Shown piece after piece: positions 30,650 through 38,774 of a stretch of 44,216 nt of DNA. A program made the position numbers and the translations under genes. The DNA comes from a virus, in the IMG/VR virus record IMGVR_UViG_3300050821_003291, positions 1 to 44,216 of that record; one strand, written 5' to 3'. Numbering within the stretch: the first letter of the stretch is position 1; every line of letters begins with the position of its first letter. Under the pieces are notes generated by a model, which saw only the letters and a list, made by a program, of their open reading frames with translations, was not told where the DNA came from and did no database searches.

Positions 30650-32124
30650 CAGAGCACGAAGTTCGCTGCGGTGAGCGCGGGCGCTCCCGCAAGCTTGATC
30701 TGCATGTCAGGGTAGTAGCTGCCGGGCATGTAGACGCTGACCACGGTATAGCCGGCGACCACAGCGAAGCTGACCTGACCGTCTCCGGTAGGGGTTCCCG
30801 CGCCGACATAGGCGAACGCGAACATGGAGCTAAGGTCGATCACGTCAGTCGCAGGGTTGAACCCGGTGATCAGATCAGGGTGCTGAGGCTGGCTATCGCC
30901 TGGGCTGAGATAGACGAAGACGCTTGGCTGGCCGGCCGCGGTGTTGATGTACTGGCCGCCGAAGCCTCCGCAGAAAATATTTGGCTTGGTCGTGACGCCG
31001 TAAAGGTGCGCGAGGGGCACACCGCTATAGAGGACATTCGCCTTGTTGGGATAAGCTGCCCACGCCGCGGCGGACCATTGCGGAGTCGAATAGTCAACAA
31101 CCGTGTTGGGCGTCATGGTGATGTTCGGGCCTGGGCTCGGGCTGGCGCTGAGCGGGTAGAATTGCTCGGTGGTCCAGAACCCCATGAAGTTGTTCGTTAC
31201 GCTGATGTTGTTAATCTGGCCGTACTGGCCCTGCGTCCCGGTGAAGGGAGGCACGAGGTAGCCAATCGTCGACTGCTGGATGTCAACGCCAGCCGATCCG
31301 CCGAGAATGACGTTGTTCGTGATGGTGACGCCATGGGTGTTGTCGCCGCCATCGGTGCGGATGTAGAGCCCACTATTCTCGTTGCCGAGAACGTCGGCGG
31401 CGTTCCACCACGTCCCGTCAATGGTGTTGCCGCTGATCGTGACCGGCGCGCAAGTGCACGGAACGCTGATCGCGTCCGCATGGGTGCCGACTACGTTGGC
31501 GAAGCCGTTGAAGTAGTTGCCGGTGACCGAGCCGCCAGCTAGGTGGATGGCGTGGCTAGGCACGTCCTGAAATAAGCATCCCGAGATTGTACACACAGCC
31601 GCGTCGCCGGAGATCGCGCCAAGACCAGGGCCGTTGGGTGCAGGCGCAGCGAACGAGCCGATGAAGGAACAGTCCGTCACCGTAAGGGCACCTACGCCGG
31701 CATTGTTCTGGACGACGAAGGTAGCTGGGCCCGAGAAGTCGAACAGGCAGTTGATGAAGCTGACGCCTTGGCCCCAGTTGACCACCGAGTAGCCGCGGAA
31801 GTCGTAGTTGGTTAGGGTAAGGCCGTTGATGGCCGTGCCAATCTCGACAGTCTTGGAGGTGGTAAGGACCGATAGCCCGGTGCCGTTGGTCGCGTTGCGT
31901 AGCGGGATCGTCGAGGCAGGCGTGAGCCCGCCACGAGGCGCGACGCACCCCACCTGGCTGTCGATGCCGCATATCTCATAGCCCTGCGGCAGGCATGCGC
32001 GTAGCATGGAGAGCTTGAGCGGGCTGAGCAGCGGGACCGTCACCCCAGCGACAGGCGGGACCGTCGCCGTCGACGAGTAGGTGGACCCGTTGGCGGCGTG
32101 GAAGAAAAGAGCGGCGGTGCTCAT
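30649..32124 (-). CDS. Right-handed beta-helix protein with M10/type I secretion-like C-terminus, 491 aa
   Basis: Residues ~100-345 show parallel beta-helix repeats (LTLTNYDFRGYSVVNWGQG, SGCLFQDVPSHAIHLAGGSV, SGNTIDGTWW, SVTNNFMGFW), as in pectate-lyase-like proteins and tail spikes. Residues 383-491 match the serralysin/M10-type C-terminal domain: FCGGFGGQYINTAAG (a degenerate RTX-like turn), VFVYLSPGDS, DLITGFNPATDVIDLSS, and the final LTAANFVL, similar to the C-terminal type I secretion signal of RTX proteins. The protein therefore looks like a secreted polysaccharide-acting enzyme, or a spike derived from one. It is cotranscribed with beta-rich proteins. Confidence 0.78.
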   Translation of the reverse strand: MSTAALFFHAANGSTYSSTATVPPVAGVTVPLLSPLKLSMLRACLPQGYEICGIDSQVGCVAPRGGLTPASTIPLRNATNGTGLSVLTTSKTVEIGTAINGLTLTNYDFRGYSVVNWGQGVSFINCLFDFSGPATFVVQNNAGVGALTVTDCSFIGSFAAPAPNGPGLGAISGDAAVCTISGCLFQDVPSHAIHLAGGSVTGNYFNGFANVVGTHADAISVPCTCAPVTISGNTIDGTWWNAADVLGNENSGLYIRTDGGDNTHGVTITNNVILGGSAGVDIQQSTIGYLVPPFTGTQGQYGQINNISVTNNFMGFWTTEQFYPLSASPSPGPNITMTPNTVVDYSTPQWSAAAWAAYPNKANVLYSGVPLAHLYGVTTKPNIFCGGFGGQYINTAAGQPSVFVYLSPGDSQPQHPDLITGFNPATDVIDLSSMFAFAYVGAGTPTGDGQVSFAVVAGYTVVSVYMPGSYYPDMQIKLAGAPALTAANFVL

Positions 32125-32128
32125 AAGG

Positions 32129-32437
32129 CTACGCCGTCGCGGTGGCAGTTAAGCCACTGACCGTCCAGAGGCGGCCGGAATTATCAACGACCGTCGTCAT
32201 GGTGACAGCGGGCGAGGAAACGATGGTCTGCGATACCGGAGGCACCGCGAAATTAAAGGTGCTCGTTGAGCCGTCTGCGGCAGTAAAGAGGATGCTGGTC
32301 ATGGCGGGCGGAAGGTTCGACGTCACGCTCTGGGTATCGACGACGCCTGACACCGTCAGGGTCATCTTGTCCCCCTTGACGTAAGAAGGCTGGTCAAAGG
32401 TTACGGTCGGGGCTGTCCAAACGTCTGTCGTTGTCAT
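32129..32437 (-). CDS. Ig-like beta protein, 102 aa
   Basis: The pattern VTFDQPSYVKGDKMTLTVSG, VVDTQSVTSN, ILFTAADGSTSTFNF, VTMTTVVDNSGRLWTVSGLT looks like one immunoglobulin-like beta sandwich. It sits between the repeat protein and the beta-helix protein. It may bind surface sugars or link spike parts (inference). ATG 32437 follows the previous stop directly. Confidence 0.65.
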   Translation of the reverse strand: MTTTDVWTAPTVTFDQPSYVKGDKMTLTVSGVVDTQSVTSNLPPAMTSILFTAADGSTSTFNFAVPPVSQTIVSSPAVTMTTVVDNSGRLWTVSGLTATATA

Positions 32438-33070
32438 TTATGCGTCCTCCAGATGTGCGACGAAGTAGGCGACTGCCTCCTCATCCTCTTGTTCCATGCG
32501 CTCTGCTTCGAGGGCGCGGTCGGTCTCTAGAGCCTGTCTTAGCTCTGCGAATGTGCGCCCCACCGGCTCGATTCTGGTCGATACCGGCGGGGCTGGCTCG
32601 GGCTGGCGACCCAACAGCGGTTTCTCGCCGCTTGCGCTGACCTTCTGGCCGCCGAGACGCGGCTCAACGCCAGCCCGAGTGTTCTCTTCTTGTTCCTTTC
32701 GCGCCTGTCTGCGGCGCTTGAGCCATTCCTTGATCCAGTAGTCTGACCCGCCGCCGTAATCGAAGACCGCGGCTGCGCTTGGATCGGAGACGGCAATCGC
32801 GGCCACATCGGCCGCCTCAGTCGTCGCCAGCGCCGCCTGTACGGGTGATGTGACCTGAAACGCAGCGGTGTCCTGGGCTTCCGTCGTCCCGAGGGTGACG
32901 ATGTTCTTGTCGGTGGCGTTGAACGCCGCCGTATCTTTGGCTTCAGTCGTCGCCAGCGTGACGAGATTGGGGTCGCTGACATTGAACGCGGCGGCGTCGC
33001 GGGCTTCAGTGGTGCCTAGCGCCGCTGTGACGGCAGTCTTTGGCGGAACTTGATAGTAAAACAGCGCCAT
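32438..33070 (-). CDS. TTEA-repeat protein, 210 aa
   Basis: Residues 18-101 contain four tandem 21-residue repeats starting at 18, 39, 60 and 81 with consensus L-G/A-TTEA-x-D-x-AAF. The rest is a charged helical part (WLKRRRQARKEQEENTRAGV, then a Glu-rich C-terminus EAERMEQEDEEAVAYF). Similar ATEA/D-AAF repeats occur in phage structural proteins. Function is unknown; coding from ATG 33070 is well supported. Confidence 0.75.
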   Translation of the reverse strand: MALFYYQVPPKTAVTAALGTTEARDAAAFNVSDPNLVTLATTEAKDTAAFNATDKNIVTLGTTEAQDTAAFQVTSPVQAALATTEAADVAAIAVSDPSAAAVFDYGGGSDYWIKEWLKRRRQARKEQEENTRAGVEPRLGGQKVSASGEKPLLGRQPEPAPPVSTRIEPVGRTFAELRQALETDRALEAERMEQEDEEAVAYFVAHLEDA

Positions 33071-33078
33071 CGGTCACC

Positions 33079-33405
33079 TCAGGCGCGGAGCATTTTCCAT
33101 GCAAAGGCGCGCGCGGTGCCGGCGAGCTGGTTGATCACGACCTGAATGGACTGATCGGAAGCGATGAACGGGGAGACCTTGAGCGGCGCGAGCGTGACGT
33201 GCTGGTAAAACGCTTCCCACATCAGGATTTGCGACCCTCCGTTGAGATCGATGGAGTTGATCTGAATTTGCAGAAGGTCGCCCAGCACCATGTTCGTGGT
33301 GTCAATCGCGAACTGAAAGGTGGCATTGTTCGTATCGGTGAAGAGCGTGCTGGGCGTGCCGACGACGGGGGTCGTCGTTCCACTGTCGGATAGTGTCCAG
33401 CTCAT
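33079..33405 (-). CDS. Beta-rich small virion protein, 108 aa
   Basis: ATG 33405 overlaps the upstream stop as ATGA. MSWTLSDSGTTTPVVGTPST, then FQFAIDTTNMVLGDLLQIQI and LMWEAFYQHVTLAPLKV, VVINQLAGTARAFAWKML form a compact beta protein. Related phages have such genes beside decoration proteins. Function is not established. Confidence 0.7.
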   Translation of the reverse strand: MSWTLSDSGTTTPVVGTPSTLFTDTNNATFQFAIDTTNMVLGDLLQIQINSIDLNGGSQILMWEAFYQHVTLAPLKVSPFIASDQSIQVVINQLAGTARAFAWKMLRA

Positions 33406-34196
33406 CGGAACATCCCCACAATGGCGCAATAGGCCGTGTCGGCTGCCGCGGCCGCGCACTGGCATCGTGCAGCGACGCGAGTGCCCGCCGGGATGGCGAT
33501 AGGAGCGTAAAACATGGCTCCCGCCGCGCTCCCAAGGTATATATTGGGCATAATAGGTATTTCGCTACCTGCCCCACCTATTGCTAGGTCTACCAAGTAG
33601 GTAGTCCCGCTGACAGCGTCGGCGTAGAAGATGAAACCAGAATAATCATGCGCCGTAGAGGCTATAAGCTGCGCATAGCTGCCTTTTGTATTTCCGGCAG
33701 CATTGGCTGTAAGCAGGGTCGGCAGGCTCGTCGCGGTCGCCACCCCCACCCCCTCGCCCCCAGAGTGGCCGGCCGGGTGCGTAAACCCTCCGCTGTATCC
33801 GTTGAACTTGATGGAGTGAGCGGAGCCGGAAGCAGTCGAACTCTGCACGCGCGCCCAGATCGCTGTTCCGGATGGAATATCGAGGGGAAGGATGATGTCG
33901 TAGGTCGGATTGACGGAAGTTATGCGGAGAGGAATGTTGGAAATCAGCACTTGCTGACTTCCGCCGGCACCTATGCCGATGTCGATCAGGGCCGACTGAT
34001 TGGCAGACGTTAGCTCCGTGAGGCTTAGGTGTATCAGTGAGATGTCATAGGTCGCCGCAGCGCCGATCTGCGTCCACGAGCCTTTGGTGTTGATTGTCCC
34101 CGACGCCGTGAGCTGCGTAGGCAGTGTGGTCGCCGTGACCGCGCCGTAGTCGATCCCTGCACAGACATCCCAGCCGATGGAGAACCCGCCGCTCAT
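33402..34196 (-). CDS. Duplicated-domain virion protein, 264 aa
   Basis: Two tandem copies of one beta-domain are visible. Copy 1 (about 15-130): TATTLPTQLTASGTINTKGS, YDISLIHLSLTELTSANQSA, LPLDIPSGTAIWARVQSS. Copy 2 (about 150-263): TATSLPTLLTANAAGNTKGS, YSGFIFYADAVSGTTYLVDL, APIAIPAGTRVAARCQCA. The copies have diverged but share T-L-P-T-x-L-T-A and NTKGS. It is likely a virion surface protein. The start overlaps the previous gene (ATGA). Confidence 0.78.
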   Translation of the reverse strand: MSGGFSIGWDVCAGIDYGAVTATTLPTQLTASGTINTKGSWTQIGAAATYDISLIHLSLTELTSANQSALIDIGIGAGGSQQVLISNIPLRITSVNPTYDIILPLDIPSGTAIWARVQSSTASGSAHSIKFNGYSGGFTHPAGHSGGEGVGVATATSLPTLLTANAAGNTKGSYAQLIASTAHDYSGFIFYADAVSGTTYLVDLAIGGAGSEIPIMPNIYLGSAAGAMFYAPIAIPAGTRVAARCQCAAAAADTAYCAIVGMFR

Positions 34197-34672
34197 TGCG
34201 TGGTGATCGTGCCGGAGGTGACCGAAACCGGCACGCTCGTGGTGAGCGAGGTCGTCGAGACGATGATGTCGGAGGCACTCGTCCCGACCGTCAGGCCGGT
34301 GCCTACTGGATTGTTTCCGCTGTCACATAGGTTCGCGAGCGCGGCCGTGCCGTTAGCAGAAGGGGTGGCCGATAAGGGAACCCCGAGAAGAGTGGCGACT
34401 TTGGAGGCAACGGAAAACGATGGCTTCTGGAGGGTTACTGTCGCGAGGACATGCGCACCCGTGCATGAGGTTGAGAGAGAGCTGTCCCCGATGACCAGCA
34501 GGCCGAAGGTGCTTTGTCCGTCGAGGGAAGCCCCCGCGGCGGTGCTGGTTGTAATAAGCCCCGCGGTTAGGCGAGCGTTGCCGGCCGCCGTCGAGTAGGT
34601 AAGGCTGGCGAGCGCCGGCGCGCATATGGCCGCGAGAGCAGCAATCGCGAAGAGGGAGCGAAAATGCCTCAT
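34193..34672 (-). CDS. Decoration-like protein with Sec signal peptide, 159 aa
   Basis: Residues 1-22 are a typical signal peptide (MRHFRSLFAIAALAAICAPA then LA/SLTY). The mature part (NARLTAGLITTSTAAGASL, GLLVIGDSSLSTSC, LATVTLQKPSFSVASKVATL, TVGTSASDIIVSTTSL) is of a widespread podovirus/siphovirus decoration-type family that normally starts directly at the N-A-R-L region. The first gene after the portal. Exported or membrane-routed localisation is an inference from the signal. Confidence 0.75.
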   Translation of the reverse strand: MRHFRSLFAIAALAAICAPALASLTYSTAAGNARLTAGLITTSTAAGASLDGQSTFGLLVIGDSSLSTSCTGAHVLATVTLQKPSFSVASKVATLLGVPLSATPSANGTAALANLCDSGNNPVGTGLTVGTSASDIIVSTTSLTTSVPVSVTSGTITTQ

Positions 34673-37437
34673 GCTTCTGAAATCTCCGACATGCGGCCAG
34701 ACTGATCGCGGCCAATCTTGAATTTGCGCTTACCGCCAGCAGGCTTCGCCTCGGGACCGGCGTCGGGGGTCTTGGTCTCGGCGAGGGCCATGGCTGACTT
34801 GGCCTTGGCATCGTTCACGTCGATGGCGTTCTTGGTCTTGAACTGGTCCATGGCCTGCGAGGCGGCGAGCTTCGTCTCGTCCGCCTGCGCCTGCTGGGAC
34901 AAGGTTTTCTGCGCGTTCTGGGTCTTCTGCGTCTCCAGGACGTGCTGCCCGCCGAGCTGCGCGGAACTGATCTGCGCCTGCTGATCGGCGAGCTTCGTCG
35001 CATGCTGCATCTTGGTCGCTTCGAGCTGGTGCTGCATGCCCAGCTTGGCCTTCTCGGCTTGCATGCCCATCTGAAGCTTTTGCGTCTCCAGATGCATCTC
35101 CATCTGCATCTGCTGCATCTTCAGGTCATGCTGCTCTTTCGCCTGCTTGCCCTTGAGCTCCACCATGGCCACGTCGGCCTTGGCCTTCTGCATGGAGGAC
35201 TGAGCATCAATCTGGGCTTTCTGGATTTCTGCTTTGGCCTTTTCTAGGTCGGCCTGCGCCTTCAGTTGCTCTCCGGAGGGAGGCTTGGCCTGTCCCGCAG
35301 CCGCCTGCAGCTTGTCGAACGCCTGTTCGAGGACTTCTTCGCATTCGCGGCCAACTCGATAGCGGCGTACTGCCGACAGTAATAGCTGCGCAGCAACTGG
35401 AAGTAGGATGGGCTGTCCCTCAATGAGAGGGACCCACGCAACGATGAATTTGCTGACTGCTTCAAGGAATTGCGCCCACTGTTGACGTTCCGCGTCCTCG
35501 TCGGTCGCGATCATGCTGTCGGTTTCGATGTCGATCAGGAAGCGGCGCGTGACGCCGTCTCTGAGCAACTGCTCGATCTGCTCCTGCGTGGGGACGATCT
35601 GGGGAGGCTGAGGAGGCTGCGGGGCCGCTCCGCCTGCGGCCGCCGGGGGGCCAGAAGCCGGGCCGGGTTGAGCAGGGGGCATTTGCCCCGCATTAGGTGT
35701 TGGAGCGGGAGATGGGGGACCTGATCCCTGCCCTTGCGGTGGCCCCGAAGCCTGTGGCGAGGGGGCATCTCCCGGTGCCGCACCGGGGGGAGAGGCCCCA
35801 GGCGGACTTAATTGCGGCTGACCCTGATGGGCCGCCGCGACCTGCTTCTGCTGTTGGGCAATCACGAACTGCCGCAGCTGAACCTGATATTGCTGGATTT
35901 GCTGGTATTGTTCGGCCTCCGCGGGAATCTTCATGTTGGCGCACTTGGCCATCGTGGAGACTTGGAAATGATTGGCTACAACCTCCGCCGCCATGCGCGT
36001 AACGTCGCGACCCAGGCGAGCAAGCTCGTTCTGACGCTCCTTCAGGCGAAGAGAGCCCCACTGGCTCTTGAGACCCTGCGCTGCGGCTGTCTCTTCAGCC
36101 TCAGTAGTTCCGCGGATAATGTCTGATATTCCGGTAAGCTGATACACATCGTCGATGAGTTGCTTTCGCATCTCGACGCAGCCCTTGAGGATTTCTCCGA
36201 CCTGCTCGACAGGCAACCAGACGATTGGCGCACCAGTATTTCCGCCTCCCTTGGTGAACGCGCCCCAGCTCTTGACCGCGATCATGCGGTTCTCGAAGCC
36301 GGGCCGCACCGCCATTTCGATCTCTGGCGCGCCTTCCCCCGAAGGGCCGGCGGGGTAGAAGCCCACCAGCTTGAGGCTCTCCGTCAGCGCGCCAATGCGC
36401 GACGTGAGCTCGTCGATTTCCTCTGCCTGATCCTGATAAAACACATAGTCAGGACGAGGCTCCAGGCTATCAGTAGAGAGAGTGCCGTATGCAGGCCGCG
36501 GGCACGGGAAAAAGCCCTCGAACTTGAGATAAGGATCGCAAGAGTCAAGAATGTCCGGATAGCCCGGCGAGAGCCAGATGACACGCTTTTCTTCCTTGTC
36601 CCAAATCTCATGGACAACGGCCTTGCGAGCGTTGATGCCCTTGCTGGCCTTCTTCTCTCGATCCTCGCCCTCGTCAATGGTGTCTAGCTGGACTTCAGCG
36701 CCGCATTTCGGGAAGCGCTTGATCAGCGCCTTGCGGCTCATATAGCTGATGAAGTCGATCCACGGCAGCTCGTGCCAAGAGCGGGCTTTAGGATGGACGA
36801 AGTCTGTTAGGTGGACGAAGTCGAGGGCGACGGTTTCGAGAGCAAGTTCCTCGACACCGTCAGTCTCGTTCCCGGTTCCTTGGCCAGAGCCAGTAGCGTC
36901 TCCATAGGAGTGTCCGGCGACAGAATTATCGTCTCCGACCATTCCTTGATCGGCCACTTCCTTGTTGCCTTCGGGCTTAGCCGCTGAGAACCCGTCATCT
37001 TCATCGTCTACCTCGTCGGTCCTGAATACCGGCTCATACCGGAGGCGTACCACACCCCTGGCGAAGAGAAGATAATCGTCGCGGCACTGCTTAAAGGCAT
37101 GATCATAGTCCATGGTGTCAAATTGGAAATCTAGAACTCTTTCGAGCAACTCGCTTGCCTTTTTGGCAACAACGTCACCGTCTTTCCATCGGTTAGAAAC
37201 TGCTGGAGAGGGGCGCTTTGCATAGACTGCTGGCCTCAAGATTTCTTGGTTCGCCCAGAGCATCTGAAACTTGCGGCGCTTGGCGCTTAAGCTGTTCTCG
37301 TACCTGTACTTCTTCCTAATCCGCTCGCACTGACGCGAATAGTCCCGCATGTCCTTCTTGGCTTCATCGATGAGTGAGAGCCACTGCCCCACGTCATCGC
37401 TCTGTGGGGTGAGGCTCTCGCCCTGATCGTCGGACAT
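34669..37437 (-). CDS. Portal protein with long coiled-coil C-terminus, 922 aa
   Basis: It forms the DNA entry vertex. The N-terminal part has FQMLWANQEILRPAVYAKRP, RSWHELPWIDFISYMSRKAL and DVYQLTGISDIIRGTTEAEE (P22/podovirus portal type). A Pro/Gln-rich linker (520-600) and a domain around 620-700 follow, then a very long coiled coil (AQIDAQSSMQKAKADVAMVE, DLKMQQMQMEMHLETQKLQM) that could form the portal barrel. It follows the terminase and small-gene block. Size is larger than usual siphovirus portals but typical for the barrel type. Confidence 0.88.
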   Translation of the reverse strand: MSDDQGESLTPQSDDVGQWLSLIDEAKKDMRDYSRQCERIRKKYRYENSLSAKRRKFQMLWANQEILRPAVYAKRPSPAVSNRWKDGDVVAKKASELLERVLDFQFDTMDYDHAFKQCRDDYLLFARGVVRLRYEPVFRTDEVDDEDDGFSAAKPEGNKEVADQGMVGDDNSVAGHSYGDATGSGQGTGNETDGVEELALETVALDFVHLTDFVHPKARSWHELPWIDFISYMSRKALIKRFPKCGAEVQLDTIDEGEDREKKASKGINARKAVVHEIWDKEEKRVIWLSPGYPDILDSCDPYLKFEGFFPCPRPAYGTLSTDSLEPRPDYVFYQDQAEEIDELTSRIGALTESLKLVGFYPAGPSGEGAPEIEMAVRPGFENRMIAVKSWGAFTKGGGNTGAPIVWLPVEQVGEILKGCVEMRKQLIDDVYQLTGISDIIRGTTEAEETAAAQGLKSQWGSLRLKERQNELARLGRDVTRMAAEVVANHFQVSTMAKCANMKIPAEAEQYQQIQQYQVQLRQFVIAQQQKQVAAAHQGQPQLSPPGASPPGAAPGDAPSPQASGPPQGQGSGPPSPAPTPNAGQMPPAQPGPASGPPAAAGGAAPQPPQPPQIVPTQEQIEQLLRDGVTRRFLIDIETDSMIATDEDAERQQWAQFLEAVSKFIVAWVPLIEGQPILLPVAAQLLLSAVRRYRVGRECEEVLEQAFDKLQAAAGQAKPPSGEQLKAQADLEKAKAEIQKAQIDAQSSMQKAKADVAMVELKGKQAKEQHDLKMQQMQMEMHLETQKLQMGMQAEKAKLGMQHQLEATKMQHATKLADQQAQISSAQLGGQHVLETQKTQNAQKTLSQQAQADETKLAASQAMDQFKTKNAIDVNDAKAKSAMALAETKTPDAGPEAKPAGGKRKFKIGRDQSGRMSEISEA

Positions 37438-37586
37438 TACAGGCGCACGATCCTCTTTTTCCAGTTCAAGGCTTCGGACGCAACGCTCTCAAGAGCCGCG
37501 ATGCGCCGGTCCAGCACCCACGAGTTCGCTATCAAGGCCACAGTCAAGAAAAGGATGGCTAGCGCTAAACCCTGAAAGTCGCTCAT
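37437..37586 (-). CDS. Small membrane protein with coiled coil, 49 aa
   Basis: MSDFQGLALAILFLTVALIA is one transmembrane segment, followed by a coiled-coil end RRIAALESVASEALNWKKRI. Its stop overlaps the portal ATG as TAATG. It may be a holin/anti-holin-like or membrane accessory gene; no family is recognised. Confidence 0.65.
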   Translation of the reverse strand: MSDFQGLALAILFLTVALIANSWVLDRRIAALESVASEALNWKKRIVRL

Positions 37587-37720
37587 GCGTCTGGGTCAAT
37601 CGTGCCGGGAACAATCCACGACGGACGGGAATGGTCTATCCATTTCCGGTAATATTTGTCGAGGCCCACGACAACATGGAAATGAGGCGCGAAGCGAAGA
37701 CTGACGTATACCACGATCAT
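37583..37720 (-). CDS. Small protein, 45 aa
   Basis: ATG 37720 overlaps the previous stop, and its stop overlaps the next ATG (ATGA). MIVVYVSLRFAPHFHVVVGL, DKYYRKWIDHSRPSWIVPGT. No family is recognised; coupling gives the main support. Confidence 0.62.
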   Translation of the reverse strand: MIVVYVSLRFAPHFHVVVGLDKYYRKWIDHSRPSWIVPGTIDPDA

Positions 37721-37836
37721 ACGAGCCCCCAGAACTGCTGAAGGCGCAGCGCGACGTAGGTCACGAAGTCGCTCCCCTCCAGCCACGCGATGCGTCCGTC
37801 ACCAAGTTCAACCGGGAACCACGCGAGGTCGGTCAT
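37717..37836 (-). CDS. Small protein, 39 aa
   Basis: ATG 37836 overlaps the upstream stop as ATGA and ends overlapping the next gene. The sequence MTDLAWFPVELGDGRIAWLE, then FVTYVALRLQQFWGLV is protein-like. Unknown function. Confidence 0.6.
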   Translation of the reverse strand: MTDLAWFPVELGDGRIAWLEGSDFVTYVALRLQQFWGLV

Positions 37837-38030
37837 GCAGCCATCCTATTGGCGACTGGCGTTCCGCCATGAGGCGTGTCGGACGGCTGCCCCTCCGGAC
37901 CGCATGAACCGACATGCGCGAGAGCAAAGGCCCATTCGGTCATTGGCACGATGACGACGCCCTGGTCGGTGGTCACACGCACGACCTTGTCTGCGTCGGA
38001 TGGGTGCGCTGAACGGTCGATCTTGATCAT
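37833..38030 (-). CDS. Small protein, 65 aa
   Basis: ATG 38030 overlaps the upstream stop as ATGA. MIKIDRSAHPSDADKVVRVT, then QGVVIVPMTEWAFALAHVGS. No recognised family; part of the tightly coupled small-gene chain between terminase and portal. Confidence 0.62.
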   Translation of the reverse strand: MIKIDRSAHPSDADKVVRVTTDQGVVIVPMTEWAFALAHVGSCGPEGQPSDTPHGGTPVANRMAA

Positions 38031-38179
38031 TTGATCTTCAGCCAGACGAAGTAGAGCACCACGGCCAATGTCTCCTCGCCCCAGTGATGAGCGAGGCCGG
38101 CAATTACCGCAGCGCAAAGCACAATCGAGACGGCTACTAGGCCGCTGGCTGGCTCAGGCGGCTGGAGGGAGGCGTTCAC
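38027..38179 (-). CDS. Small membrane protein, 50 aa
   Basis: GTG 38179 overlaps the previous stop (GTGA). Two hydrophobic stretches: SGLVAVSIVLCAAVIAGLAH and ETLAVVLYFVWLKIK. It is likely an inner-membrane protein. A holin-like role is possible but unproven. Confidence 0.62.
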   Translation of the reverse strand: MNASLQPPEPASGLVAVSIVLCAAVIAGLAHHWGEETLAVVLYFVWLKIK

Positions 38180-38262
38180 AGGTGCGCCATGAACCACATG
38201 ATCCCTGCCAATTGCACGGCCGCGAGGACGACGCAGGCGAGGCCGAGGTGGCGTATCCTCAC
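38176..38262 (-). CDS. Very small membrane peptide, 28 aa
   Basis: GTG 38262 overlaps the previous gene stop and its TGA overlaps the next GTG. VRIRHLGLACVVLAAVQLAG then IMWFMAHL is one membrane segment. Stop-start coupling on both sides is the support. Confidence 0.55.
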   Translation of the reverse strand: MRIRHLGLACVVLAAVQLAGIMWFMAHL

Positions 38263-38657
38263 GCGGGCGCGCCGAGATGAGCGCCGGGCTTGGGGAGCGC
38301 CTTGAGCAGGTCGAGTAGTTCTTTGGGAGCCGCAATCGGCGTACACACCGAAGTTCCGTCGACGAAGAGGATCATTGACGACCCTTCCCCGTCAGGCGGC
38401 GAGAGCATGATGGCGCGGTCACCCGGAGGCAGGCCCGGTGGTGTGGTGGGATACAGGGCGTAGATGCCGCGCATGAACTCGTATTCGTCGTGCGTCAGGG
38501 GGCGGATAGTGCCGTGCGTATCCTTAGCGCGCTGGGTGAGATCGGCGAGGCGCTTGCAGACGCTCTGCTCTGCGCCATTGTCAGCGGCGTGGGCGGGAGC
38601 AACGACGCCGTTCAGCAGAAGCAGGCCGAGGGCGATGTGAAAGGCGTTCAGCAACAT
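38259..38657 (-). CDS. Exported protein with Sec signal peptide, 132 aa
   Basis: ATG 38657 has GGAG upstream. Residues 1-24 are a signal peptide (MLLNAFHIALGLLLLNGVVA, ending AHA/ADNG). The mature part has two cysteines (SVCKRLADL and TSVCTPI), FMRGIYALYPTTPPGLPPGD and MILFVDGTSVCTPIAAPKEL. Proteins with this R-G-I/L-Y ... P-x-TPPGLP-x-GD pattern recur in Hyphomicrobiales phages, with unknown role. It should be periplasmic. It has its own upstream intergenic region. Confidence 0.75.
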   Translation of the reverse strand: MLLNAFHIALGLLLLNGVVAPAHAADNGAEQSVCKRLADLTQRAKDTHGTIRPLTHDEYEFMRGIYALYPTTPPGLPPGDRAIMLSPPDGEGSSMILFVDGTSVCTPIAAPKELLDLLKALPKPGAHLGAPA

Positions 38658-38774
38658 GCGGTTCTCTCCTTTGCGTGTGATGCACTTCAGTGTGGACCGG
38701 CGAGAGGTGGCTCGGGAGCGCACCCGACGTCCTTGGCAGGAGAGCCCCTCACCGGCCCACGGGTGCACAATGAC

